64,000 nucleotides of DNA, taken from contig NW_026647180.1 in assembly GCF_950295315.1 (NCBI RefSeq), positions 434,001-498,000 of the forward strand, written 5' to 3'. Of this stretch, positions 1 to 11,046 are shown piece after piece; position 1 is the stretch's first letter; each line of letters opens with the position of its first letter. Made by a program: the position numbers and the translations under genes. Origin of the DNA: Erinaceus europaeus (lineage: Eukaryota > Chordata > Mammalia > Eulipotyphla > Erinaceidae). The notes under the pieces were generated by a model. That model was not told the origin of the DNA and did not search any database. It was given only the letters and a program-made list of their open reading frames with translations.

Positions 1-947
1 GGAGACAGAGTATGGCTTGTGCCAGAGAGACTTACAAAGCTGAGGCTCCAGAAACCTAGGTGAAATCGCCAACAAAACAAGCCAGACCTCAGCAGTGCCC
101 TGGTGACTCTCTTTGTATATTTGGGCCTGTCCGTAAAATAACATATAAATAAAATATTACTGAGTTCAGACAGAGTGAGTGAGAGCCTATGAGAGTCAGA
201 GACAGAGAAGGCAAGAAGAGAAATAGAAGAGTTGGAAAGAGACCAGAATTCCAAAACCTCCCACACTCTGTTCATCCAAGACAGGTTCAATCCTGGGTTG
301 TAGAGATTGTAAGGCAGCAGTCTCATGTCGACAGAACCCAGACAACCCCACCTTTCACCATATGTGTGTAGTATTTACGACAGGAAATATATTGTGAGTG
401 TAAACTTCCCTTCAATTATAAGAGAAAAATCTATCAAGCAGAAGAAATGACCCCTCATGTAATATAGGACTAAATAAATAAATAAATATGCAAATATATT
501 TGGATGATATAGGAGTATTTGATAAAAATAAAAAAATATAAAAAGCACAAGAAGACCTGATTAGAGCAGACATATAGAAACCATCTGCTGAGAAACAGAG
601 GGCTGCTTCAAAAATTCCGAGACACTTCAGAGTCCAGGGAAATTAAGATTTCAGGAGATTCAAAAGAAACTCATATGTATTGAAGCTTACACTAGAGAAA
701 GGAGGCAAGTACTGTACTATAATAATTACAACAAGGATGCTGATAGAAATGCTACTGGAAGGTTCTATTATTTATAATTGTATTGAATCCTGCTCCAACT
801 ATGTGGCAAATTATTAATGAAAAAGGAAGCTGTTATAAATGTGTTAATTCTGATTGAGATCAATTACATAGTTTGACAATTCCAAAAATGACAGATATAT
901 ATGTGTATATTTATATATGTGTATATATATGTATATGCATTTATATC
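1..947 (+). repeat. Module B, copy 1 (cut by window edge)
   Basis: This is an AT-rich module of about 980 bp. It opens with the block reading 'gagacagagtatggcttgtg', passes through a 'gacaggttcaa' block shared with module A, and continues with '(aaat)n atgcaaat' and 'cctgattagagcagac' blocks. It ends in a short TA-rich microsatellite near 890-940. The same order of blocks recurs from 948. Only short chance reading frames are present and no gene is seen. The 'gtatggcttgtgcc' wording matches the B copies at 39.6 and 62.4 kb better than the neighbouring copy, so it may belong to the same higher-order position. Confidence 0.8.
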
Positions 948-1935
948 TTTATTATAAATTCTGAGACATACTGACATGGATATGAGGAAACAGAATATGG
1001 CTTGTGTCAGAGAGACTTACAAAGCTGAGGCTCCAGTAGCCTAGGTGAAATCACCAAAACAAGCCAGAGCTCAGCAGTGCTATGGCAACTCTCTTTGTAT
1101 ATCTGGGCCTGTCAGTAAAATAATATTTAAGTAAAATATTACTAATTGCAGACAGAATGAGTGAGAGCCTGTGAGAGTCAGAGACAGAGATGGCGAGAAG
1201 AGAAATAGAGAGTTGTAAATAGACCAGAAGAGAAAACCCCCTAGACTGTGTTCATATATGACAGGTTCAAACCTGGGTTGTACAGATTGTATGGCTGCAG
1301 CTCTAAAGCCCACAGACCCCAGACAACCCATGCATTCACCAAATGTGTGTAGTAGTTTCCCCAGGAAATGTATTGTGCGTCAAAAGTTCCTTTCAATTAT
1401 AAGAGAAAATCTATCAAGCAGAAGAAATGACCCCTCATGTGATACCTGACTAAATAAATGAATATGCAAATAAATGGGGATGATCTAGGAGGACTTGAAA
1501 AAATTTTTTAAAAAATGAAAACAAAAACCACAAGAAGACCTGATTACAGCAGAAACATAGACACCATCTGTTGAGAAACAGAGGGCTGCTTCAAAAATTC
1601 CCTAACACTTCAGGATCCAGGGAAATTAAGATTTCCAAAAAAAGAAAACAAAAACATACGTATTGATACTTACACTAGAAAAATAAAGGAAGTTCTGTGC
1701 TATGATAATTACAATAAGGATGCTGATAGAAACATTATTAGAAATGCTACTGGAAGGTTCTATTATTTATATTTGTATTCAATGATGCTCCAACTATATG
1801 GCCAAATATTTCTGAAAAACTAGGCTGTTATAAATGTGGTATTTCTGAATTAAGGTCAAATACATATGTCAACAATTCTAAAAATGACATATATATAAAT
1901 ATATATGTATATATATTTATATATGTATGTATATC
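948..1935 (+). repeat. Module B, copy 2 (complete)
   Basis: This complete B module runs from 'tttattataaattctgag' to the next equivalent point about 988 bp later, which gives the module period. It contains the 'acaggttcaaacctgggttgtacag' block, an octamer-like ATGCAAAT near 1458, the 'acttcaggatccagggaaattaag' block and a terminal TATATA microsatellite (about 1889-1935). It has no coding potential beyond short frames. Confidence 0.8.
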
Positions 1936-2229
1936 TTTAATATAAACTCTGAGTGATACTGGCATGGAAATAAGGAGACAGAATATGGCTTGTGTCAGAA
2001 AGACTTACAAACTGAGGCTCCAGGAGCCTAGGTGAAATAGCCAACACAACAAGCCAGAGCTCAGCAGTGCTCTGGTAACTCTCTTTGTATATCTGGGCCT
2101 GTCATTAAAATACTTATATAAGTAAAATATTAATGAGTGAAGACAGAGTGTGTGAAAGCATGTGAGAGTTAGAGACAGAGAAGGCGAGAAGAGGAATAGA
2201 TGAGTTGGAAAGAGACCAGAATTAAAAAA
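1936..2229 (+). repeat. Module B, 5' part, joined to A1
   Basis: This is the first ~300 bp of a B module (from 'aatataaactctgagtgatactgg'). It then passes without a break into module A at the shared 'gatgacaggttcaaacctgg' block. The B-to-A hybrid join recurs at 5.15, 14.2, 23.15, 26.1, 40.9 and 63.7 kb. Confidence 0.75.
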
Positions 2230-2361
2230 CCTCCTACATTGTGTTCACTGATGACAGGTTCAAACCTGGCTTGGAGAGATTGTAAGGCAACAGCTCTAAT
2301 GCCCACAGACCCCATACAGCCCCAGCCTTCACCATATGCTCTACTACCAGACCTGTCATTA

Positions 2362-2402
<41 letters not shown>

Positions 2403-4379
2403 TGTCAGTGTGTGTCGGTGTGTGCTCAGAACTCACCTATAGTAGTCTAAGAGCATGGGTGGCAAGGAAGCCAGCTTCACCTGCAACTTATGTACAGAGA
2501 AACTAGCTGGTTAGGGAAAGCCAGAAAGCTCAGATTCTGGCTCAGCAAGAATGCATATGAAAGGGGACTCTCATGTCTCTCTCTCCTGAGTTCCCGATTC
2601 AATCTCATGCCTCACTATCATCCAAACACTGCCAACTGGGGAAGCTGGGGCAACCCTCAGAATTCATGGGCAGGACCCTGTCCAGTCACGTTTGGCTGCA
2701 TACTCAGCCTCCAGGCTCCCAGTACACTTCTCAGGGCAGCAGACTACAAGCCCAGAAAGAACCCAGAAAGAGTTCCAACATAGATGGGAACTGTGTTGGA
2801 CCAAACAATAGTGGATGAAACCAGCACCTTACACATCCCCTTTGGGTACTGGTAAGGCAATTGCTCCTGTGGCCTCACAATCCTTCATCATGGTGTCCTG
2901 GTGTCCACACATCACACTCAGAGAGATTCCCAGAAGTAGGCATCCATGAGTGTCCCATACAAAGTCGCTCTGCTTGCAGGAAGCACAAACTCCCTGGGCC
3001 CTTGCTATGGAGAGACAAAAGGAAGATGGATGCCTCCATTGTCTGAATTTGGAGCTTACTGTGGAGATCACAGCCCCGGCCCTCACCTGAGGGCCTGGCT
3101 GTTGCTAATAAAGGCAATAGGAAACACCTGTTACCACTTGGGATCTGAGGACATACTCTGAAATCCCTCCAGGAGCTAGCAGGCTGGCAGACCTCCTGAC
3201 ACCGGGATAGCTGTGCACCTAGTTGGGAGGGCATTCTGGCCAGAGGTGAGAATATTCCCTAGAAACAAAGAACTTCAAGTTTCAAAATAATTTGAAATGC
3301 CATGCGGGACTTGGAAAAGACTTTTCACAGCCATCAAAACACCCTCTTACAGAACCCTGGAAGCTTCCGTTTTGCCTGGAAAATCTGGACACTGGTGTGG
3401 TCATCAGTACCACAGATCCTTTACATTTGGCCCAATAGAGGGAAAGCACAATGTGTGTGCCAGGGGGACAGAGTTTCACTTCTCTTGACCTGGGCTCTCA
3501 TGGAATAAGGACAAGGATGCGGTGCAGGAAATTGAGGAGGGTTGCATTTAGGCTGAGTGTCAGTCTCAGGGCCCTGGAGAATGGGAGTCAAGCACAGACA
3601 GCCTGGACAGCTGTAGCTGGAGATGGACATATGCCTGTTACCTGCAGCAGGATCGCTGTTTCCTCAGTTCCCCAATGTACTATGCCAAATGCAGGAGAGT
3701 AAATAATCCAAAGGACAAAGAAAGGAAAATTTCAACACCAGGAAGTCCGAGATCACGATGCATGCACTGACTTCCATAAGTGCCCAGTGAAGAAGGCACG
3801 TAGAGACAGTCAGAGAGAATGACAGTGACAGAAAAGGACAGAAATTCTGGACCTTTGTTGATCAGTGCCAGAGCACTGAAGACAAACCCTCCATGCCCAT
3901 ACATACTTCTTAGAAGTGGCATTGTTATTTTATGTTTGTGAGGAAAGGTTACACTTAGAACATCTAGGTCTTAGCCCACTCTGAGAAGCAACTCTTGGCC
4001 TGCAGCCCACTCTCCAAAACTGCCCTCGCCTCTCTATTTGGAAGTAGTCTTAGTGATGCTCCAGCCAAGATGCAGGCTGGTGTATTGCATCTTCCTGTTC
4101 CAGCCTCAGACTGTGCAGTGTGCAGGGAACTGCACTATGTCTATTTCTTCTTTGATTTACAGTTTTGGGATATGACTCGGTGGACAAAAAGAGCAAGAGG
4201 GAAGTAGATGATGTGGCAGTGGTAGTTTGTGCTGAGAGAGATTTGTAGATTGATAAGAGGTATACGATGCCTCTGTAAGATGTCTCCCATGACTGTGGCT
4301 CAGAAGGGTATCCTCATTATTACCCTAATCCAGAGCTGTGCAGGTCTCTAGCTAAAAAATATTTTCAGACCTCTACATG

Positions 4380-4466
<87 letters not shown>

Positions 4467-4860
4467 TGTAGTCATTTTCTACAATGGATTCAATATGACA
4501 TTCAGACAATTGATTGCTAAAACCTGGAGAGAAACTGTGCATCAGGAAAATCATTGTCCAAAGGAGTAAAATCTCCAAATCATTAGCTATATGCAGCTCC
4601 AAAGGGACAGAGCAAAAAAGGCTTGAGAAGGAACTCATCAAGGAGACTCTCCACATAGACATGCACCACAAGATTCCTAGTCTGGCAACAGACACAGTGC
4701 ATCTGGTAGTTCCCAGTGTAAGCCTCAGGGCAAAAACCTCTCCCTCTTCAGTGTTTGTAAGTCTGAAAAGAAGAAAATTGACCAAGGGCCAAAGAGAGCT
4801 ACAATGGTGTCAATATTGATCTGTAAATCAGAATGTACCAAGTGTTTGGCTAAAAAATCA
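2230..4860 (+). repeat. Module A, unit A1
   Basis: This is a complete A unit of about 2.6 kb. The blocks in order are: 'gatgacaggttcaaacc' (2249); a (TG)n tract (2364-2402 plus interrupted TG); 'cctcactatcatccaaacactgcc'; 'caatagtggatgaa' (2806); 'cacacatcacactcagagagattcc' (2910); 'ctggacactggtgtgg' (3386); 'gagatggacatatgcctgtta' (3620); 'gtgaggaaaggttacactta' (3938); and a long (TA)n then (GA)n tract (4380-4461). The unit ends at 'aaaaatcac', where it joins a B module instead of the CA/CCAAT region seen in other units. The short reading frames drift between units and are not considered genes. Confidence 0.85.
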
Positions 4861-5150
4861 CTTTATTATAAACTCTGAATGAAACTGGCATGGAAATGAG
4901 GAGACAGAATATGGCTTGTGTCAGAAAGACTTACAAACTGAGGCTCCAGTAGCCTAGGTGAAATCATCAACACAACAAGCCAGAGCTCAGCAGTGCTCTG
5001 GTAACTCTCTTTGTATATCAGTGCCTGTCAGTAAAATAAGTATATAAGTAAAATATTAATGAGTGAAGACAGTGTGTGAGAGCATGTGAGACTTAGAGAC
5101 AGAGAAGGCGAGAAGAGAAATTGATGAGTTGGAAAGAGACCAGAATTCAA
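4861..5150 (+). repeat. Module B, 5' part, joined to A2
   Basis: The A-to-B junction lies at 'aaaaaatcac|tttattataaac'. The same junction is found near 12927, 22853 and 25790, so it is an inherited join and not four separate breaks. The B part carries the 'gacagaatatggcttgtg' and 'gagacagagaaggcgagaag' blocks and then enters module A. Confidence 0.75.
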
Positions 5151-5772
5151 AAACCTCCTACATTGTGTTCATTGATGACAGGTTCAAACCTGGCTTGTAT
5201 AGATTGTAAGGCAGCAGCTCTCATGCCCACAGACACCAGACAGCCCCAGCCTTCACCATACGCTGTACTACCAGACGTGACAGTAATGTGTGTGTGTGTG
5301 TGTGTCTCTGTCTGTCTGTGTGTGTGTGTGTCTGTGTGTGCTCAGAACTCACCTATAGTAGTCTCAGAGTATGGGTGGCAAGGTAGCCAGCCTCACCTGC
5401 AACTTATGTACAGAGAACCTAGCTGGTCAGGGAAAGCCAGCTAGCCCAGATTCTGGCTAAGCAAGAATGCATATTCAAAGGGACTCTCATGTCTTGCTCT
5501 CCTGAATTCCCGATTCAATCTCATGCCTCACTATCACCCTAACATTGCCAAAGGGGGAAGCTGGGGCACACCTCAGAATTCAGGGGCAGGACCCTTTCCA
5601 GTCACGTTTGGCTGCATATTCAGCCTCCAGGCTCCCTGTCCACTTCTCAGTGGACAGCAGATTACATTCCCAGAAAGATCCCAGAAAGAGCTGTATCTCA
5701 ACATAGATGGGAACTGTGTTTGACCAAACAATAGTGGATGAACCAGGCACCTTACACCACCCCTTTGGGTCC
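5151..5772 (+). repeat. Module A, unit A2, left part before ERV1
   Basis: This is the beginning of unit A2 with the 'gatgacaggttcaaacc' block and a (TG)n tract (about 5286-5340). It stops at 'ctttgggtcc', where the ERV1 LTR begins. The right part resumes at 11047, but about 190 bp of normal unit sequence is missing between the two sides. Confidence 0.85.
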
Positions 5773-6158
5773 TGCCAGGAGCCATTTCTCTGCTTGATAG
5801 ATGATAAGCTTTGAAACAATGGAACCCCTCAGGACAAGTGTTAATTCCCCCCTGGGCAGGTCATTTCCCCTTGGGTAAACCATTTATTAGTATTCAAGTG
5901 ATTCACACAAGTGAGTCAACACACAGATTGGTTCCTGCCATTTGTTGCAAGGAACATTCCTCTTTGAAGTTTGCTCCCTCTCCCCCATTCTCCAGCATTC
6001 CCTCTCCTTCCCCAAAGCCTTATAATGCCTGTATTCAAAATAAAATTTTACAGCTTGATCAGAAACTTGACTTGCTGTCATTCTTCGTGTTTCATGTTCC
6101 TTAATTTCAGGTCTCATTGGGTTCCTAGCCCCTGTTCACCGCCCTGCTGGTCGGGGCA
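5773..6158 (+). repeat. ERV1 5' LTR
   Basis: This LTR begins TGCCAGGAGCCATTTC and ends GGTCGGGGCA, so it has the TG...CA ends of retroviral LTRs. A TATA-like 'cttataatg' lies near 6018 and a polyadenylation signal AATAAA lies near 6040, as expected for the U3/R boundary region. The matching copy is at 10661-11046. The short length and TGCC... start differ from the 731-bp LTR of ERV2. Confidence 0.9.
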
Positions 6159-6161
6159 TTC

Positions 6162-6179
6162 TGGCGCCCGGAACTTGGG
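6162..6179 (+). other. ERV1 primer binding site, lysine-tRNA type
   Basis: TGGCGCCCGGAACTTGGG starts three bases after the 5' LTR. The TGGCGCCC core is the established hallmark of sites complementary to the 3' end of tRNA-Lys. The remaining bases diverge somewhat, so the exact isoacceptor is not assigned. Confidence 0.8.
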
Positions 6180-6366
6180 TCAAAGAAGCCTTCTGGAACT
6201 AGAAACTCTGCTGATAGAGAGGGTAGGCCTACCCGAATTCACTGAGTCACCGCGGCCCGAGGGGTGTAACGCAAAGACTCACACAGATTGCCACGGAGAT
6301 ACCTGACCATGATTCGAATCTTGAGGAGAGTGTCACAGAGGCTTAGGTAAGCAATACTTGGGACAT

Positions 6367-7330
6367 GAATTCAGCAAACTATTTATTCATTAAAGGACTC
6401 AAGGAGTCACTCAAGACATGAAGAAATAGGGTTAAAAAGAAAGAATTAAAGAAGTTTTTAGATTATATTAAAGATATTTCTCCCTGGTTACCCAAGGAAG
6501 GCACTATATGAGAAACGTTGGAGAATTGGTGATTGTCTTTATGATCACTATCAGTATTTTGGTCCTGAACGTGTACCAGTTTCTGCCTTTTGTTACTGGA
6601 ATTTAATTATTTATATCTTAAAATCTATAATAACCACCCTGATATTAAAAACCTTATTACAGAGGGTGAAAAGGTCCTCCAGCAACTTTCTAGTCCACCG
6701 TCCAGGACAAAGTCCCCATCCCCATGCCCTTCTGTGATTATTGATCTTGATCCCCCAGTACCCAGTCAAAATAAAAGCCTCCCAGCACCCATTGAAAGTA
6801 AAAGCCCTGTTCCCCTCCCTAGAGGTCCCACTGTACTTACTAAAGTTCTCTCCATTGACTCCCCTATTGCTAATTCACATTAGAATGAAACCCAGCATTC
6901 TTTTTCCAGCCTCTATCCAGTTTTACAAAACCCTCTCTCTCCTAAAGTACTTCCGTGGAGAATGAGGCTTTGCTAGAAAAATAGGCTGCCAGATACTACA
7001 ATCCTGATTGATGTCCTCCCCCCTTTAATTACCCTCCCTATATCCGTGCCCCTGCTCTCCAGCCTGACCCTCTCCTTGACAATCCTTCTGTCAGGTAGGC
7101 ACGCTCAGGAGCCCTTACAGGAATTTCCACCCTCCAAAAGGTCCTTGCTGACCGGAGAGAGCAGCTGCAATTAATGAAAGAAATTGCTGCAGTTACAGAA
7201 GAGCTTACATTTTTAGCCTCACCAAAAAACCCAATCCCTAAAACTAAAACTAAGACTAAACCATCCAAATCAAACCCGGTTTTGGCTTTACCTGTTACTT
7301 GGAGCCAGGGTCAAACTGGCTAACCCTAAC
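6367..7330 (+). pseudogene. gag: ERV1 gag remnant (matrix and proline-rich region)
   Basis: From the ATG at 6367 the translation shows a decayed betaretroviral matrix domain. Pieces such as DYIKDISPWLPKEGTI (about 6451-6508) and, in another frame, GDCLYDHYQYFGPERVPVSAF (about 6528-6590) lie in the order expected for a type-D-like matrix protein. A proline/serine-rich stretch follows (6690-6890), then a part rich in Lys/Glu (STLQKVLADRREQLQLMKE, about 7120-7180). Several stops and frameshifts interrupt it, so no functional product is expected. The capsid and nucleocapsid domains are not recognisable. In a live virus Gag would build the particle at the inner membrane. Confidence 0.75.
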
Positions 7331-9095
7331 CCCTAAGCTCTTCCTTGTCCAGACTGCCTCCCTACACCACCGCCCCTCCGTTTTGTGCTCCGGTCCTTGA
7401 CTTGGCCAATAATACTGATTATAACACTTTCTTTAAAACTGTAAAATGTACCTTAGCCCAGAAAAAAAAATTTCAAAGATTTTTCTCTGCACAGCGTCGG
7501 TAAACTAAGCCCGCCTGTTACGCCTGCACAGCTAATCACAGCACAGAGACCCTGCTCCACAGATTGGCAAAGACTGCAGTCAATCATTCCCTAGCCACTA
7601 ACGCCCCTCCTGGGTAGATAGGCTGTGAGTTAGGAATCCAAAAACCAAAGCGGTTTTTCAAAGGGTAAATTTTTCTCTTCACCAAAAATGTATGTTTTAG
7701 GTCTGTGCCAACCTTGTTTTCATTAATGTGTGTTAACCCCTAAGTAACTAAAGGTTGTTTTAAGTTTTAAATAAGATTTAGTTAAGCTAAATGTGGTTTT
7801 AAAGATCCAGACTCATAGAGTTGGCACACCTTTACCAGAGTAAACTATAGGACAGTTTCGTCCCTCTGATAGCTAATATCAGCAGCAATTCATTAGTTAA
7901 AAGATTTTCTGAGATGTCTAGGCATGGTAAAATGCCTCTGCAGTCTCTCTCACTCTTGTGAAAATTGTAGATATTACCAGCACCCCAATATCAACTGTCA
8001 CTGTTTGTTAATTAATTCCATCCTTGAACTGACTTTCTAATAACCCAGTCAGTGTAGAGCAGTGGCCTTGCCAGGAAAAAAGGGTTAAATGTGCTATTCC
8101 TGGCCTGACAAAAAATTTTATTCAACAGATGTGATTCGACAAAATTATTTAGTGTAAAATGGTCATCTAAAAGAAATGTTAACAGTAAAAATTTATTTTA
8201 ACATTTCAGCTATAAGGTTTATCTTAGCTTTTTAAGTTACCTATCCGAATCAAAGTGAAAGATCAATTAAGTTGTGTACCCACCCTTGTTCATAGCTGCC
8301 CTAAGGGTGTGATAGCTTTGTGATAAACAAAGGTCCTAGCAAACAAAGTTTAACATTTTACTTAAACTTGTTTTTAAGACTGCCTTGGGTTAGTGAAAGA
8401 TAACACAATAGTTATGTTAATTATTTACATGCCAGAGGCTCTTGCGCTGGTTTTCCTCTTTATATATTTCTGCTTTTAAAAATTATCTGGTTTGTTTTAA
8501 GACACTGCCAGAGGTTTATTCTTGATAAATTAAGGTAATACATTGTGTTTTTGGTCTGATAGAAGATTTTTTGGCAAATCCTGATTTAACAAAATTAATA
8601 TTTTGAATATTTAAACTATGTGGTTTTATTTTAGCCTTTTAAGTTGCCATATTAGAGTTCTAAAGAGTAAAATCTATTTATATCTATGATTACTCATGAT
8701 AGCCTTGTGATGAGTAAAGATCTTAATAAACTAAAGGTATAATAGTGTGCTCAAACTGTCTAATCAGTTTAAAATAATGCCAAAAAATGGTAAACATTTT
8801 ATCATGTCTACACATTAGGTATTGACTTTCTATAACATATTGGTATATTCTAATAAAGACCCTTCTAAAATCATAGAAAAAAAACAAGTCAATTCTAACC
8901 ATTATATCATCAATTAACTTGGTACAAGTTCTCTCCCTAAGTAAATAATTATAGGTACATCTGCACATGAAGAACTGACTGCTCATATGGCAAGATTTAA
9001 AACTAAACATTTTTAATTATTTATGGGTGTGTGATGACTCCTAAAGTCACTCATATCCTAAAATTTTTCTCATTTTTTTACAAGCCTCTTAAAAT
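7331..9095 (+). other. ERV1 non-coding internal filler
   Basis: About 1.7 kb of AT-rich sequence lies where capsid, protease and reverse transcriptase would be expected. No recognisable retroviral motif and no long reading frame is seen on either strand. Two stretches, near 8200-8380 and 8620-8770, resemble each other (each has 'tttttaagtt' or similar, 'gatagc.ttgtgat.a..aaag.tc.ta' and 'acttaaact'-like blocks), so there is an old internal duplication offset by about 390 bp. The origin is unknown. Confidence 0.6.
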
Positions 9096-9470
9096 TTTAA
9101 TGCTTGACCTGCCATAGTGAGAGCACTTTACTGGCTCCTGCATTATTTAATTAAGATCTTGCTATTCAGACTTTTAAGATTAATCTCCATTGATAAAAGC
9201 CAATGCTCTCTGACAGATTGATGTAATTCACCTGCCCATGTTTAGTAAACAAAAACTTTTTTTTTCTCTCAGTTGATTTTTTCTAAATTTATGTGGGCTA
9301 CAGCTCAAACAAGAAAAAATAAAACACTTAAGCTTAATTAATTTAGAAAAAAGGGGGAATGCACCCCCCAGTATTCAGTTGGCTAAAGTGTAAATGAAGT
9401 AACATACTAAACCTTTTTAATATTTACAAAAATTTGAATTGTCAATTTATTATATCTCATTGACAAAGCC
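9096..9470 (+). pseudogene. pol: ERV1 integrase remnant
   Basis: The sequence from 'gagagcactttactgg' to 'tttacaaaaatttgaattg' aligns by eye with the integrase region of ERV2 on the opposite strand. Shared items are the LIK...AIQT-like segment, QID before the first catalytic Asp region (about 9220), FSKQK, and PPSIQLAK followed by LNLFNIYKNLNC (about 9370-9440). The central part with the second Asp and the Glu is deleted or scrambled and there are several stops. Integrase normally joins viral DNA ends to the host chromosome; this copy cannot. Confidence 0.75.
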
Positions 9471-10290
9471 AACCACTTTTACAGTTAGAGACATATTTCC
9501 CTTTTCTCTTTTTTCAACACTGGATGTCCATGTTTGTTTTCCTTTTATTATGGTGGATGCCATTGCTCTTGCAAAATCCACAGAGTCCCTGTGGCAAGTC
9601 CTTACCACAAAGGACGCCATGGCAGTATATACTCCAGCTAACCTCACCAGCTTATCCAAGTCTTCTCTTTCTGCTGACCTACCGCTGCTGACTTCATCTT
9701 TGCATGCTTATTGACTGATGACTTTTCTCAAAATGTTCTTTGATGTTCAAGGAACCTCACCTTGACTTCTAATGTGTATGTACCTCCTCTGTGTTTTGGT
9801 AAACACCATCCTATATTTTCATGTCAATTCTTCTCTACCTGGTCCTTGCCTCCTAGTTTTGCTTGTTCCACAGCTGACCCTCTATGAAGTAGAAAAATTT
9901 CATAAGTTGGCGCTGACCAGAAGACCAGACGTGCTGTGTTTCTTCCCCTGGACATCACATCCACTGACTGCTTCCCTTAGACTTGCTGGTGGCATGCTAG
10001 GACACTCTATATATTCCTCCCATAAATTTTCTGACAAATTACAACAGGTTATAGACTCCACCACAAATAGTCTTCAGTCACTACAGAGCCCCTTATGAGA
10101 ACCTTAGTAGTCTTTTGTTAATGATTACCTTAAGACCCTTTATTTTTAATAAGATTACTGATTTTATAAAATGGCAGATTGATTCCTTGGCATCAAAACC
10201 TTTGCAAATACATTATCACAGACTTGATTTGGCTGACAGAGGCCTGGCTGAAACTGAGGATGACAGACCCCCTTTTCGGATGGCATAAAA
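9471..10290 (+). pseudogene. env: ERV1 envelope remnant (SU fragments and TM)
   Basis: Fragments parallel the ERV2 envelope: VDAIALAKSTESL (about 9553), TPANLTSLSKSSLSADLP (about 9631-9684), GPCLLVLLVPQLTLYE (about 9841-9890) and RPDVLCFFPW near the cleavage region. Downstream, KLQQVIDSTTNSLQSLQS (about 10038-10090) looks like the heptad-repeat zone of a transmembrane subunit, and FIFNKITDFIKWQIDSL (about 10140-10190) like its membrane-proximal cytoplasmic end. Large internal pieces, including most of SU, are missing and frames are broken. The remnant is of the gamma-type envelope class found in type D viruses. Confidence 0.75.
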
Positions 10291-10660
10291 CTCAGAATTA
10301 TGCATTGAGGCATCCAACCATGGCAGGGAAAGGACACCAGTAAGGGGTGAAAGGCAAAGCACTGCAGGGGGAGGACCCTATAGTATGCCTCTGAGTCCCC
10401 TGTGAAGCAAACCTGATTTGCATGGAGGTTGGTGTCAGCAACAAAAATTGTTTCCCTAGAAACTGTGGCTCTGCCTCCCCTGCCCAAAAAGACACCAAGA
10501 GCCTTATAAGATGCGGGAAGGTTAGTTTTGCACCCACCCCGTGGGAGGAATCAGGTCAATATTTCCCTCCTCTGGTTAAGCCCACCAAACCTGCTGTTAG
10601 TGTCTCTGCTCCTCACCCCCATTGCGTGCCTCAATTTAAAATTATAACAAAAGGAGGATA
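10291..10660 (+). other. ERV1 env-to-LTR spacer with polypurine tract
   Basis: About 370 bp lies between the last env codons and the 3' LTR. It contains no recognisable gene. It ends in 'aacaaaaggaggata', a purine-rich run directly before the LTR's first TG, in the place and composition of a plus-strand primer (polypurine tract). Confidence 0.65.
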
Positions 10661-11046
10661 TGCCAGGAGCTATTTCTCTGCTTGATAGATGATAAGCTTT
10701 GAGACAACAGAAGCCCTCAAGACAAGTGTTAATTCCCCCCTGGGCAGGTCATTTACCCTTAGGTAAACCATTTATCTTAATCAAGTGAGTCAACAGAAGT
10801 GAGTCAACACACAGTTTGGTTCCTGCCATTTTTTGCAAGTAACATTCCTATTTGAAGTTTACTCCCCCTCCTCCATCATCCAGCATTCCCTCTCCTTCCC
10901 CAATGCATTTATAATGGCTGTGTTCACAATAAAATTTTACAGCTTTATCAGAAACTTGACTTGCTGTCATTCTTCCTGTCTCATGTTCCTTGATTTAAGG
11001 TCTCATTGAGTTCCTAGCCCCTTTCACCGCCCTGCTGGTCAGGGCA
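10661..11046 (+). repeat. ERV1 3' LTR
   Basis: This is the direct repeat of 5773-6158 with the same length (386 bp), the same TGCCAGGAGC start and the same GGGCA end. The AATAAA near 10928 and the TATA-like 'ttataatgg' are retained. Scattered substitutions and small offset changes separate it from the 5' copy. Confidence 0.9.

Larger units (their letters stand above)
5773..11046 (+). mobile_element. ERV1: decayed betaretrovirus-like provirus with two LTRs
   Basis: Two direct repeats of 386 bp (5773-6158 and 10661-11046) start with TGCCAGGAGC and end with GGGCA. A lysine-tRNA-type primer binding site follows the left copy and a purine tract (aaaaggagga) precedes the right copy. Between them lie a decayed gag start, a non-coding stretch, and remnants of integrase and envelope. 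The LTRs differ at roughly one base in ten by eye, which indicates considerable age. The host flanks (gggtcc on the left, cccggg on the right) are not a duplication. Confidence 0.9.

Noticed and set aside
2364..2440. Tandem short repeats as a CRISPR-like array
   Set aside because: The short repeats in the window are pure microsatellites without unique spacers, in a mammal-like sequence.
9340..9365. Purine run 'gaaaaaaggggga' in ERV1 as a polypurine tract before an LTR
   Set aside because: It aligns with the lysine/glycine-rich codons of the ERV2 integrase, and no LTR follows; the likely tract is at about 10645-10659.
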